From Sphaerisporangium krabiense (GTDB lineage: Bacteria; Actinomycetota; Actinomycetes; Streptosporangiales; Streptosporangiaceae): DNA of 64,000 bases. The stretch spans positions 4,371,501 through 4,435,500 of the forward strand of contig NZ_JACHBR010000001.1 of NCBI RefSeq assembly GCF_014200435.1, in the 5' to 3' direction. Position 1 is the stretch's first letter; the number at the start of each line of letters is the position of its first letter. A model generated the notes under the pieces. It had not been told where the DNA came from. It did not search any database and worked only from the letters and a program-made list of their open reading frames with translations. The position numbers and the translations under genes are program-made. Positions 57,311 to 64,000 of this stretch are shown piece after piece.

Positions 57311-57748
57311 ATGGATGACGTGCGCAACGGGGGTGACGACGTCATGACCACGCCACTCGGGACGGAGAGCGCCGGCCACAGGGTCGACCTGGACGAACTT
57401 CGCGGGAAAGTGCGCGCGCAGGTCGCCATGGCGGGGGATCGCGCGTTCGCGAGCCCGCCGCTCGGCGACAGCCGTCCGCCGCGCGTCGTGACCGAGGTCG
57501 AGCGCGAGGGGGTGCCCTCGACCGACACCGAGGCCACCGCGCCCCTGGGCGTCGGCCCGAGCATGACCGGCAGGGCCGAGAAGATCGCCCAGCGCGAGAA
57601 GGAGCCGGGACTGAAGAAGCAGGGCGTCGAGGGACCCGCGCGGCGGCCGCACGGCACGTCCGGGCCCGAGCGGCACACGGGCGTCGGGGTCCAGGACACC
57701 GTCCACGAGGACAGCCCGACCATGGTCGCGGGCGACCAGGGAGGCTGA
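57311..57748 (+). CDS. hypothetical disordered protein
   Basis: A 145-residue protein with strong G/C third-position bias, which supports coding, but no recognised domain. It is hydrophilic and mostly disordered, with a short helical part (VDLDELRGKVRAQVAM), a charged KKQGVEGPARR-type middle and an acidic end. There is no signal peptide or membrane helix. ATG 57311 is used; an internal ATG at 57344 (MTTPLG) is possible. It stands alone, so I cannot suggest a function. Confidence 0.6.
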   Translation: MDDVRNGGDDVMTTPLGTESAGHRVDLDELRGKVRAQVAMAGDRAFASPPLGDSRPPRVVTEVEREGVPSTDTEATAPLGVGPSMTGRAEKIAQREKEPGLKKQGVEGPARRPHGTSGPERHTGVGVQDTVHEDSPTMVAGDQGG

Positions 57749-57841
57749 CCGGCCCCGTCCGCGCCGCGCGCGGCCCGGCTCGGTTCGAGGTGTCCCCCGA
57801 CGGGGGGTGATCTACGGCCGTGCCGGTGGCACAGTTGAGCC

Positions 57842-58876
57842 GTGGCGGACGACGTGCGCATCGGGGTCTTCCTCCTGGCGGCGGGTTTCCCCGGGCGGGA
57901 CCACGGGGAGGTGCTCGCGGCCGCGGTGGACACCGCCGTGGCCGCCGAGCGGGCCGGGTTCGACGACGTGTGGATCGCCGAGCATCACTTCATGTCCTAC
58001 GGCGTGTGTCCCTCGGCCGTCACCCTGGCCGGGTACGTCCTCGGCAGGACCGAGCGCGTCGGCGTCGGCACGGCGGTGAGCGTGCTGTCCACCCGGCATC
58101 CGGTGGCGCTGGCCGAGGAGGCCGCCCTGCTGGACCGGGTGTCGGGCGGCCGGTTCCGGCTCGGCGTGGGGCGCGGCGGCCCGTGGGTGGACCTGGAGGT
58201 GTTCGGCAGCGGTCTGGACCGCTTCGAGAACGGTTTCGCCGAGAGCCTCGACCTGCTGCTGGCCGCGTTGCACCGCCCCCGCGTGTCGTCGGACGGCCCG
58301 GCCTTCCGGTTCCGCGAGGTCGAGATCGTGCCTCGGCCCGGCGGCACGCTCCTGCCCGTCGTGGCGGCCACCTCGGCGCACACCGCGCGCCTGGCCGCGT
58401 CCCGGGGGCTCCCCCTGCTGCTCGGCATGCACGTCGGCGACGCCGAGAAGGCCGCCATGGTCCGCGAGCACGCCGAGGCCGCGGAGGCCGCCGGTGGGGC
58501 GCCCGGGCGCGCGGGGCATGTCGCGGCCGGCGTCGCCTACGTGGCCGACTCGACCGCCGAGGCGGTGGCGGCGATGCGGAGGTCGCTGCCGCGGTGGCTC
58601 GCGCCCGGCCTGGCCGGGTACCGTCCCGTCGACGACCGGCCGTACCGTCCGCGCGACGCCCACGAGTACGCCGACCTGCTGTGCCGCCTGCACCCGGTCG
58701 GCTCGCCCGCCCACTGCGCGGACACCATGATCGCCACGATCCGGCGCACCGGCGTGCGGCACCTGATCCTTCTGGTGGAGGGGGCGGGCGACCCGGAGCT
58801 CACCCGGGCGAACGTGGCGCGGCTGGGCGCGGAGGTGCTTCCCGCCGTACGGGCCGCATTTCGACATTCTCCGTAA
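57842..58876 (+). CDS. LLM-class flavin-dependent oxidoreductase
   Basis: A 344-residue luciferase-like monooxygenase with a TIM barrel. It has the N-terminal RIGVFLLAAGFPG strand, AERAGFDDVWIAEHHF, VGVGTAVSVLSTRHPVALAEE and the LDRVSGGRFRLGVGRGG segment. These enzymes use FMNH2 or F420 to oxidise or reduce small molecules. Nothing in the neighbourhood points to the substrate. The GTG start at 57842 (ADDVRIG) lies 93 bp after the previous gene. An AT-rich stretch follows its stop. Confidence 0.9.
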   Translation: MADDVRIGVFLLAAGFPGRDHGEVLAAAVDTAVAAERAGFDDVWIAEHHFMSYGVCPSAVTLAGYVLGRTERVGVGTAVSVLSTRHPVALAEEAALLDRVSGGRFRLGVGRGGPWVDLEVFGSGLDRFENGFAESLDLLLAALHRPRVSSDGPAFRFREVEIVPRPGGTLLPVVAATSAHTARLAASRGLPLLLGMHVGDAEKAAMVREHAEAAEAAGGAPGRAGHVAAGVAYVADSTAEAVAAMRRSLPRWLAPGLAGYRPVDDRPYRPRDAHEYADLLCRLHPVGSPAHCADTMIATIRRTGVRHLILLVEGAGDPELTRANVARLGAEVLPAVRAAFRHSP

Positions 58877-58981
58877 ATCAGCCGATAAAACGATATTTCA
58901 CAAAAAGTGGGATGACGGGTAAGGGGGGTGCACCCTACCATTGGCCTCCTTTCCCGTGGTATATGCCGATTTGGAGAGCCG

Positions 58982-59851
58982 ATGGCCTGCCCGCAATGCG
59001 GATACGCGTTACCCTCCGACGCCGCCTTCTGCCCCACCTGTCACCGCCCCTCCGACGCGCACGCGGGCGTCCCCGCGGATGCCCGTGCCACCGGCGGCAC
59101 GGCCTCCGTGGCGCCGCCCGTCCAGGGTGTTCCGGTTCCTCCGCCGGGCCCTTCCCCGTGGGAGGCGTTGTACGGCCCGGCCGTGCCCGCGCGCGCGGTG
59201 CGCCCCATCCACGGGCTGACGGTGGCGGTGACGGCGACGCTCGGCCTCTGGTGCCTGACGGCGCTGTTCGGCGGGGTGGTCGCCGTGTCCCGCGTGATCG
59301 TGATCGGCTCCGTGCTCGACGGGGAGGACGTGGTCCTGGGCGCGCTCGACGCCGGCGACGACCTGTGGGCTCTGAGCTGGTTCGCCAAGGTCCTCACGCA
59401 GGCGGCGGCCGGGGTGGTCTTCGTGGTGTGGCTGTTCCGCGCCCGCGCCAACGCCGAGGCCATGAGCCCGCTGCGGCACCGCTACGCCACGTTGTGGCTG
59501 GTCTTCGGATGGATCCTGCCGGTGGTGAGCCTCTTCGTGCCCAAGGGGGTCGTCGACGACATCTGGCTGGCCTCACAGCGGGGGCCGGTCACCGTGCGCG
59601 GGCGCCGTCCCGGCCTGGTGCGGCTGTGGTGGACGTCGTGGCTGTGCTCGACCTTCGTCGCGTGGACCGTCCAGCGTGTCTTCTTCCGCGGGGAGGACCT
59701 CGGCGACCTGCGCGGCGCCGCCGTCGTCGAGGTGGTCGCGACCGCGGCCGGGCTCACCGCGGCCGTGCTGGCGGTCCTGGTCGTCCGCCGGATCACGGTT
59801 TTCCAGGAGCTTCACCGCACCGCGCCCGCCGCGGGCCCGGGTGCCGCATGA
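58982..59851 (+). CDS. zinc-ribbon DUF4328 membrane protein
   Basis: A 289-residue protein with an N-terminal zinc ribbon (CPQCGYALP...FCPTCHRP, residues 3-24), a Pro-rich linker, and a DUF4328-type membrane region with four or five helices (about 80-105, 135-160, 175-195, 210-235, 255-275). It includes FAKVLTQAAAGVVFVVWLFRARANAEA and FGWILPVVSLFVPKGVVDDIW. ATG 58982 (MACPQCG) has GGAGAG five bases before it, better than any longer start. The role is unknown. Confidence 0.85.
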   Translation: MACPQCGYALPSDAAFCPTCHRPSDAHAGVPADARATGGTASVAPPVQGVPVPPPGPSPWEALYGPAVPARAVRPIHGLTVAVTATLGLWCLTALFGGVVAVSRVIVIGSVLDGEDVVLGALDAGDDLWALSWFAKVLTQAAAGVVFVVWLFRARANAEAMSPLRHRYATLWLVFGWILPVVSLFVPKGVVDDIWLASQRGPVTVRGRRPGLVRLWWTSWLCSTFVAWTVQRVFFRGEDLGDLRGAAVVEVVATAAGLTAAVLAVLVVRRITVFQELHRTAPAAGPGAA

Positions 59852-59911
59852 TTTGAGTGCCGGGACACACGGCAGGGGATGACCGGCTCAGGCGATCGAA
59901 GGGCGGCTCGT

Positions 59912-60568
59912 ATGCGTGTGGTCATCGCGGGGGGACATGGCAAGATCGCGCTGCGTCTGGAGCGCCTGCTCGCCGGGCGCGGCGACGAGCCGGTGGGGCT
60001 GATCAGGAACGCCGCGCACGTGGCCGACCTGGAGGCGGCCGGGGCCCGGCCGGTGCTCTGCGACCTGGAGGGCGCCGGGGTCGAGGAGGTCGCCTCCCAC
60101 CTGCGGGGCGCGGGCGCGGTGGTGTTCGCGGCCGGCGCCGGGCCGGGCAGTGGGGCGGCGCGCAAGGACACCGTGGACCGCGCGGCCTCGGTGCTGCTCG
60201 CGGACGCGGCCGAGCGGGCGGGCGTGGCGCGGTTCGTGCAGATCTCCGCGATCGGCGCGGACGCGCCGCCCCGCGCGGGCTCCGACGAGGTCTGGGCCGC
60301 CTACGTCCGGGCCAAGGGCGACGCCGAGGACGATCTGCGGGCGCGCGACCTGGACTGGACCATCCTGCGTCCGGGCGGGCTCACCGACGCGCCGGGCACG
60401 GGCAGGGTGCTCCTGGACGAGCGCGTGCCGCGCGGCACGGTCACCAGGGACGACGTCGCCGCGGTGATCGTCGCGCTGCTGGACACGCCCGGCGCCGCCG
60501 GCCGCACGCTGGAGCTGGTCCAGGGCGGCGTCCCGGTCGAGGAGGCCGTGGCCAGGTACGCCCGCTGA
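59912..60568 (+). CDS. NAD(P)-binding NmrA/SDR-a5-type protein
   Basis: A 218-residue atypical short-chain dehydrogenase with VIAGGHGKIALRLERLL at the N-terminus (G-x-x-G-x-x-A form), VVFAAGAGPGSG, the active-site-like VQISAIGAD, YVRAKGDAEDDLRARDLDWTILRPGGL, and a DDVAAVIVALLDTP end, as in YwnB/HSCARG-like proteins. These act as NADP sensors or reductases. ATG 59912 (MRVVIAGG) follows GAAGGGCGG. It is not linked to neighbours by overlap. Confidence 0.88.
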   Translation: MRVVIAGGHGKIALRLERLLAGRGDEPVGLIRNAAHVADLEAAGARPVLCDLEGAGVEEVASHLRGAGAVVFAAGAGPGSGAARKDTVDRAASVLLADAAERAGVARFVQISAIGADAPPRAGSDEVWAAYVRAKGDAEDDLRARDLDWTILRPGGLTDAPGTGRVLLDERVPRGTVTRDDVAAVIVALLDTPGAAGRTLELVQGGVPVEEAVARYAR

Positions 60569-60668
60569 CCCCTGGGACGCCCGCGCCGCCCCGGGTCCCT
60601 CACCAGGGGGCGCCGGACACGCCGGGGCGGCCTTGTCGGCACGGGAAACCGAATGTCACTCTGGTCGC

Positions 60669-61544
60669 ATGAACCGTGTGACGGTCAACGGCGTCGACCT
60701 GGCCTACGACAGCTTCGGCTCCCCCGGCGGGCGCCCGCTGTTGCTGATCATGGGCCTCGGCGCGCAGATGATCCAGTGGGACGAACGGCTCTGCGCGATG
60801 TTCGCCGAGCACGGGCACCACGTCGTCCGCTTCGACAACCGGGACGCGGGGCTGTCCACGCACCTGCACGCCGCGGGCGTCCCCGACCTCGGCCAGGCGC
60901 TCGGCGGCGGGCCCGTGGCGGCGCCGTACCTGGTGGAGGACATGGCCGACGACGCCGCGGGGCTGCTGGACGCCCTGGGCTGGGAGGGCGCCCACCTGCT
61001 CGGCGTCTCGATGGGCGGCATGATCGCGCAGTCCTTCGCCGCACGGCACCCGGCGAGGACGCGCAGCCTCACCTCGGTCATGTCCACGCCGTCGCCGTAC
61101 GTCGGCGCGCCGACCGAGCGGGCGCTGGCCGCGCTGCTGTCCCCCTCGCTGCCCGAGCGCGACGCCGTCGTGCGCCGGGCGGTGGAGTCGGCCCGGGTGC
61201 TCGGCTCGCCCGGGTACCCGATGGACGAGGAACGGGTGGCCGCGCTCGCCGCGCGGGCCTTCGACCGCTCCTACGACCCGGCCGGGTTCGCCCGCCAGTT
61301 CGCGGCGATCCTCGCCTCGGGCGACCGGACCCCCGCCCTGCGCGGGCTGTCGGTGCCCGCCCTGGTGATCCACGGGGAGCGCGACCAGCTCATCCAGCCG
61401 GCGGGCGGCGTGGCGACGGCCGACGCGATCCCGGAGGCCAAGCTGCTGACCTTCCCCGGCATGGGGCACGATCTGCCCGAGCCCCTCTGGCCCGACATCG
61501 TGTCCGCGGTCTCCGAGCTCACCGGGCGCGCCGAGGCCGTCTAG
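60669..61544 (+). CDS. alpha/beta hydrolase
   Basis: A 291-residue alpha/beta-fold hydrolase. It has an oxyanion-type LIMGLGAQMIQWDE, RFDNRDAGLST, nucleophile elbow GVSMGGMIAQ, acid in HGERDQLIQP and the catalytic His in FPGMGHDLPEP. It resembles the aclacinomycin-methylesterase (RdmC)-like subgroup common in actinomycetes. ATG 60669 is chosen over an upstream in-frame codon because homology begins here (VTVNGVDLAYD). Substrate unknown. Confidence 0.9.
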   Translation: MNRVTVNGVDLAYDSFGSPGGRPLLLIMGLGAQMIQWDERLCAMFAEHGHHVVRFDNRDAGLSTHLHAAGVPDLGQALGGGPVAAPYLVEDMADDAAGLLDALGWEGAHLLGVSMGGMIAQSFAARHPARTRSLTSVMSTPSPYVGAPTERALAALLSPSLPERDAVVRRAVESARVLGSPGYPMDEERVAALAARAFDRSYDPAGFARQFAAILASGDRTPALRGLSVPALVIHGERDQLIQPAGGVATADAIPEAKLLTFPGMGHDLPEPLWPDIVSAVSELTGRAEAV

Positions 61545-61562
61545 GGCCCGTACCGTGGAGGC

Positions 61563-62072
61563 ATGGAGAGGATCCTCGTCAGCGCCTGCCTGATGGGGCG
61601 TGCCGTGCGCTTCGACGGCCGCGCCAAGAGGCTGGACGACGCGCTGCTCGCCCGCTGGCGCGACGAGGGCCGCCTCGTGCCGTTCTGCCCCGAGATGGAG
61701 GGCGGGCTGCCCGTTCCGAGGCCGCCCGCCGAGATCGAGGGCGGCGCGGGCGGGGCCGCGGTGCTGGCGGGCCAGGCCCGCGTCCTCACGCCGGCGGGCG
61801 CCGACGTCACGGCGAACTTCCTGGCGGGCGCGCACGCCGCGCTGGCCGTGGCGCGGTCGATGGGCGTCCGGGTCGCCCTGCTGAAGGAGGGCAGCCCGTC
61901 CTGCGGGAGCCTGCGCGTCCACGACGGCACCTTCCGGGGCCGGGTCGCTCCCGGGGCCGGCGTGACGGCCGCGCTGCTGGAGGCCGGCGGGGTGCGCGTC
62001 TTCGGCGAGGACCGCCTGGCGGAGGCCGCCGCCCACGTCGCCGGGCTGGAGGAGGCGGCGGGCACGGTTTGA
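61563..62072 (+). CDS. DUF523-family protein
   Basis: A 169-residue protein of the DUF523 family: ILVSACLMGRAVRFDG with a conserved Cys, RLVPFCPEMEGGLPVPRPPAEI with a second Cys, and ALLKEGSPSCGSLRVHDG. The three Cys motifs suggest a metal or redox site. The function is not established. ATG 61563 is 18 bp after the hydrolase stop, so the two may be co-transcribed. Confidence 0.92.
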   Translation: MERILVSACLMGRAVRFDGRAKRLDDALLARWRDEGRLVPFCPEMEGGLPVPRPPAEIEGGAGGAAVLAGQARVLTPAGADVTANFLAGAHAALAVARSMGVRVALLKEGSPSCGSLRVHDGTFRGRVAPGAGVTAALLEAGGVRVFGEDRLAEAAAHVAGLEEAAGTV

Positions 62073-62085
62073 GCGCCACCCCGGT

Positions 62086-63318
62086 CTAGAGACCGGTGGG
62101 GTCGGGTTCCGGGCCGCCGATGATCGCCTTCTCGTCCGGCTTGAAGATCAGCACGGTGTCGATGTAGGAGGCCAGGGCGGCCTCCAGGCCGACGTCGCGG
62201 CCCGCGGTCTCGGACATGTACCAGCGGTGGTCGAGCACCTCGTGGAAGAGTTGCGCGGGCTCCAGCTTGCCGCGCAGGTCGGGCGGGATCGCCGTCACGG
62301 TGGGCTGGAAGATCTCGGCGAGCCAGCGGTGCGCCACGATCGCCTCGTCCTCGTGGCGCAGCCCCTTGGCCACGCGGAAGGAGTCGAGGTCGTTGAGCAG
62401 TCGCCTGGCCTGGTTCTCCTCGACGTCGAGCCCGGTGAGGCGCAGCAGGCGGCGCTGGTGGTGGCCGGAGTCCACGACCTTGGGCCGCACGATCAGCCGG
62501 GCGGTGCCGGCCTTGCGCCTGACCATCATCTCGGCGACGTCGAAGCCCAGGGAGTTGAGCCGGCGGATGCGCTGGTCGATGAGGTGCCATTCGACGTCCT
62601 CGACGATCTCCTCCTGGGTGAGCTCGTCCCACAGCCGGTGATAACGGCGGCACAATTGCTCGGCGAACGCGAGAGGGTCTATCGAGGAGTGCAGGAAACC
62701 GCCCGCCTGCAGGTCCAGCATTTCCCCGTAAATATTGATATGAGCGACTTCGATGTCGTAATTGCGCTGCCCTTCGCTGAGCACGGGATGCAGTTCCCCG
62801 GTCTCGGCGTCCACCAGGTACGCCGCGAACGCCCCCGCGTCCCGCCGGAACAGGGTGTTGCTCAGCGAGCAGTCGCCCCAGTAGAACCCGGCCAGGTGCA
62901 GCCGGACCAGCAGGACGGCCAGCGCGTCGAGCAGGCGGATCAGCGTGTCCGGGCGCAGGGTGCCCGACAGCATGGCCCGGTAGGGGAGCGAGAACTGCAG
63001 GTGGCGGGTGATCAGTGCGGAGTTCAGCGGCTCGCCGCCCGCCTCGCGCCTGCCCGTCACCACCGCCACGGGCTCGACGGCCGGCGCGTCCAGCCGGTTC
63101 AGGTCCCAGAGGAGCTGGTACTCCCGCTTGGCGTACCGCTCGCTGATCTCCTTGATCGCGTACACCCGTCCGGACAGCCTGGCGAACCGCACGATGTGCC
63201 GGGAGATGCCCCGGGGGAGTGTGACCAGGTGGTGCTCGGGCCACTCTTCGAGGGGGACGTCCCAGGGCAGGCGGATGAGATCGGGATCGCTGGGGGCGCC
63301 GGTCATCTGGAGCGGCAA
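62086..63318 (-). CDS. DUF4032 protein with kinase-like (WaaP/lipopolysaccharide-kinase) N-domain
   Basis: A 410-residue actinobacterial protein. The N-terminal half resembles a WaaP/Rio-type kinase fold (IVRFARLSGRVYAIKEI with a candidate ATP-binding Lys, LVRLHLAGFYWGDCSLSNTLFRRD as the catalytic loop, AYLVDAETGELHP as the metal-binding loop). The C-terminal half is DUF4032 (VEWHLIDQRIRRLNSLGFDVAEM, LEPAQLFHEVLDHRWYMSE). TTG 63318 is chosen because GGAGGAG lies four bases upstream; ATG 63306 is the alternative. The target of any phosphorylation is unknown. Confidence 0.88.
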   Translation of the reverse strand: MPLQMTGAPSDPDLIRLPWDVPLEEWPEHHLVTLPRGISRHIVRFARLSGRVYAIKEISERYAKREYQLLWDLNRLDAPAVEPVAVVTGRREAGGEPLNSALITRHLQFSLPYRAMLSGTLRPDTLIRLLDALAVLLVRLHLAGFYWGDCSLSNTLFRRDAGAFAAYLVDAETGELHPVLSEGQRNYDIEVAHINIYGEMLDLQAGGFLHSSIDPLAFAEQLCRRYHRLWDELTQEEIVEDVEWHLIDQRIRRLNSLGFDVAEMMVRRKAGTARLIVRPKVVDSGHHQRRLLRLTGLDVEENQARRLLNDLDSFRVAKGLRHEDEAIVAHRWLAEIFQPTVTAIPPDLRGKLEPAQLFHEVLDHRWYMSETAGRDVGLEAALASYIDTVLIFKPDEKAIIGGPEPDPTGL

Positions 63319-63695
63319 TGTGCTCCTCCATGTCGGGGTTGTCGGATTCGACGGTAACCGTTCCCGGCGCGGGACGGCGAGCCGGTTCACAGGTCGGACA
63401 TCAGGCGTACATTTCCCTCTGCGACAGGGCGGCCGCCGCGCGGACCCGCGGAGCCGTCCAAGATCGCCGCGAGCTCCGGAGGCAGACCGGTGGCGGCCCT
63501 GACAGCCGATCTTCGCTGTGCTGGTCTAGACCGGGTCAAGAGGGTGTCGATTTGGCCTCAATTTGTGACTTTTTCGGCCGGTGACCTGTGCCGATGCTAG
63601 GTTTCACGGTAGCCGCGGCAGGGGTCGGACACGGCCGTTGGTCGCGGGGCGAGTGCTGGTCGGCTACAGCTCGATCACGGGTTGGCCCATACCAC
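63319..63695. other. intergenic region
   Basis: About 380 bp between divergent genes, with AT-rich stretches near 63540-63610. No gene is supported. The right end leads into the lipoprotein promoter. Confidence 0.45.
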
Positions 63696-63724
63696 TTGAC
63701 CCCGGCCAGGGATGGACGTACGTT
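63696..63724 (+). promoter_or_regulatory. sigma-70-type promoter of the lipoprotein gene
   Basis: -35 TTGACC (63696-63701) and -10 TACGTT (63719-63724) with a 17-bp spacer, the consensus distance. Transcription would begin near 63731, just before the palindrome that follows. Confidence 0.7.
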
Positions 63725-63734
63725 CCTCAAACGT

Positions 63735-63751
63735 TTAGGAAACTTTCCTAA
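63735..63751. promoter_or_regulatory. ROK-type operator palindrome
   Basis: TTAGGAAACTTTCCTAA is a perfect inverted repeat with 8-bp arms around one central base. It lies directly downstream of the predicted start of transcription. The form TTAGGAAA/TTTCCTAA is that of operators bound by ROK-family sugar-responsive repressors in actinobacteria, which fits a sugar transport gene. Confidence 0.75.
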
Positions 63752-63778
63752 TTGATTGGCCCCATTCCTGGAGGGTTG

Positions 63779-64000
63779 ATGACCAACTCCGCAGGCTCCC
63801 CCAAAGACATCACCCGGCGGCAGATGCTCCGCCGTATCGGCCTGACCGCCCTCGTCGCGGGACCGGCCGGCAGCATGCTGGCCGCCTGCGCGACGGGCGG
63901 CAGCAGCTCCGAGGCCTCTCCGAGCGCCGCGCCGAGCGCCGCCGCGACCTCCGCGCAGAATCCTTTCGGAGTCAAGGCGGACGCGCCCCTCGAAGTGGTG
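63779..64000 (+). CDS. Tat-exported lipoprotein, likely N-acetylglucosamine/chitobiose-type ABC binding protein, truncated by window edge
   Basis: The first 74 residues of a lipoprotein: a twin-arginine signal (TRRQMLRRIGLTALVAG), a lipobox LAAC with the lipidated Cys at about residue 39, a Ser/Ala-rich linker and NPFGVKADAPLEVV. That last segment resembles the start of the mature NgcE-type solute-binding protein of GlcNAc/diacetylchitobiose transporters, which makes this the best guess. ATG 63779 has GGAGGG five bases upstream. It would be anchored to the outer face of the membrane and feed an ABC importer encoded beyond the window. The promoter carries a ROK-type operator. Confidence 0.75.
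   Translation, partial: MTNSAGSPKDITRRQMLRRIGLTALVAGPAGSMLAACATGGSSSEASPSAAPSAAATSAQNPFGVKADAPLEVV

Noticed and set aside
57077-57706. Minus-strand frame opposite 57311-57748
   Set aside because: The plus-strand frame has the stronger third-position bias and a plausible start; the minus frame runs on into the non-coding divergent region.
62081-62096. Hairpin CCGGTCT-AG-AGACCGG between DUF523 and DUF4032 genes
   Set aside because: The loop is only two bases and the stem overlaps a stop codon, so a terminator role is weakly supported.

Overview
The window comes from a very GC-rich actinomycete, probably a filamentous one (I infer Streptosporangiales/Actinomadura-like). The evidence is codon usage ending almost always in G or C, many GTG/TTG starts, ATGA/GTGA stop-start overlaps, ECF sigma and MarR regulators, actinobacterial families (DUF6879, DUF5947, DUF6084, DUF6893, UdgX, family 2B encapsulin) and a Tat lipoprotein. 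I see no rRNA, tRNA, CRISPR array, transposase or phage gene. The left edge cuts an acyl-AMP ligase and the right edge cuts a sugar-binding-type lipoprotein.

Layout. 0-4.4 kb (minus): a coupled operon of FMN hydroxy-acid oxidase, sulfotransferase-fold protein, P450 and acyl-AMP ligase, probably specialised metabolism. 4.5-10.4 kb: ECF sigma factor, two tandem secreted SgcJ/EcaC-like proteins, a beta-hydroxyacid-dehydrogenase-type reductase, an SDR, an LPXTG protein, a gene-poor stretch and a DUF11 membrane protein. 10.4-18.4 kb: UdgX, then a four-gene coupled operon of ChlI-like AAA+ ATPase, ChlD-like vWA protein, CHAT cysteine protease and a cyclase-like/TPR protein, a candidate protease-effector conflict system. 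18.6-24.7 kb: DUF6879, truncated haemoglobin, flavin monooxygenase, GNAT/FemAB-like acyltransferase, MFS exporter and PIG-L deacetylase, closed by a perfect 19-bp hairpin. 25.0-25.4 kb (minus): a 125-residue protein made almost wholly of 16 V-W-D-x-x-x repeats, which I do not recognise.

25.6-32.4 kb: an S33 peptidase, a stand-alone LeuA-type regulatory domain, and two DHA2 exporters with MarR regulators and palindromic operators. 32.3-36.5 kb (minus): a two-shell family 2B encapsulin locus with a polyprenyl diphosphate synthase as likely cargo. The two shell genes share a 1,013-bp tract with two mismatches by eye, and inside it the codon usage is foreign to the genome. 37.1-39.8 kb: a phosphoribosyltransferase/erythromycin-esterase-like fusion and a dienelactone-hydrolase-like protein. 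40.0-51.4 kb: a group 1h (formerly group 5) high-affinity [NiFe]-hydrogenase cluster with structural genes, SIS proteins, accessory DUFs, a maturation protease, a nested 34-residue microprotein and hypA, hypC, hypD, hypE; hypB and hypF are not in the window.

51.3-57.0 kb (minus): a compact six-gene operon of sugar-nucleotidyltransferase, a 46-residue peptide, a helical protein, a PEP-synthase-like ATP-grasp/phosphohistidine protein, an RtcB-like protein and a GT2 glycosyltransferase. I know no described pathway with this content. 57.3-64 kb: ordinary actinobacterial genes (LLM flavin oxidoreductase, DUF4328, NAD(P)-binding protein, alpha/beta hydrolase, DUF523, DUF4032), then a promoter with a ROK-type palindrome in front of the truncated lipoprotein gene. 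The best candidates for undescribed biology are the VWD-repeat protein, the peptide/dikinase/RtcB operon, the ChlI-ChlD-CHAT-TPR operon and the mosaic encapsulin pair.
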